Program-made: the position numbers and the translations under genes
Notes under the pieces: generated by a model
Told to the model about the DNA's origin: nothing
Databases searched by the model: none
Seen by the model: only the letters and a program-made list of their open reading frames with translations
DNA from: Inonotus obliquus
Taxonomy: Eukaryota; Basidiomycota; Agaricomycetes; Hymenochaetales; Hymenochaetaceae
Assembly (NCBI GenBank): GCA_032164295.1
Contig: JAJHTX010000017.1
Coordinates: 1 to 34,712 of the forward strand
Direction of reading: 5' to 3'
Length of the DNA: 34,712 nt
Shown here: positions 34,643 to 34,712 of the stretch, piece after piece
How the letters are laid out: the number at the start of each line of letters is the position of its first letter
Numbering within the stretch: the stretch's first letter is position 1

Positions 34643-34712
34643 TTGGTTTTATCACCCCTAGTTTTTTTAAAAAGAAAGTTTTTAACCCCAAAGCTATACG
34701 GGTTGTTTTAAT

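Overview
The window is a piece of a fungal mitochondrial genome, probably from a mushroom-type basidiomycete (Agaricomycete). It is very AT-rich. It carries cox1, cox2, nad5, nad4L, atp9 and cob in fungal form, six mitochondrial-type tRNA genes, many introns with homing-endonuclease ORFs, and a plasmid-type family B DNA polymerase. The lineage is inferred from Cox1 sequence style and the integrated polymerase; there is no rRNA here to settle it.

Layout. All conserved genes lie on the minus strand. In transcription order (high to low coordinate) they are: a possible tRNA-Lys (29.4 kb), cox1 (29360-14373), an unidentified ORF (to 13499), nad4L and nad5 overlapping by one base (13088-9685), atp9 (9498-9277), cox2 (8313-5038), the tRNA cluster Tyr-Met-Pro-Asn-Ser-Ile (4620-3387), and cob (2739 to the window edge, incomplete). 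The right end (29.6-34.7 kb) has the opposite orientation and looks like integrated linear-plasmid DNA: a decayed polymerase pseudogene, a small two-TM ORF, a 16-bp tandem repeat, and an intact ~1020-residue polymerase.

Introns dominate. I placed 16: 11 in cox1, 2 in cox2, 1 in nad5, 2 in cob. With the exon limits given, cox1 joins into 527 codons plus stop, cox2 into 260 aa and nad5 into 667 aa, all phases agreeing. cox1 covers about 15 kb, of which about 1.6 kb is exon. Eleven group I introns share one catalytic-core signature; cox1 intron 5 and cox2 intron 2 share a second; cox1 intron 10 fits neither; cox1 intron 9 is a group II intron (GTGCG start, 34-nt domain V, AC end) that carries a LAGLIDADG ORF instead of a reverse transcriptase. 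All 15 intron ORFs continue in frame from the upstream exon.

Main points of interest: two consecutive 11-nt cox1 micro-exons in the CuB-ligand region; the group II/LAGLIDADG intron; a 360-aa intron ORF that has lost the acidic residue of both LAGLIDADG motifs; a second ORF lacking one of them; two ORFs whose homology continues across UGA; a homopolymer frameshift cutting a C-terminal module off the cob intron 1 protein; a fresh and a decayed plasmid polymerase side by side; and an unidentified long ORF directly behind cox1.
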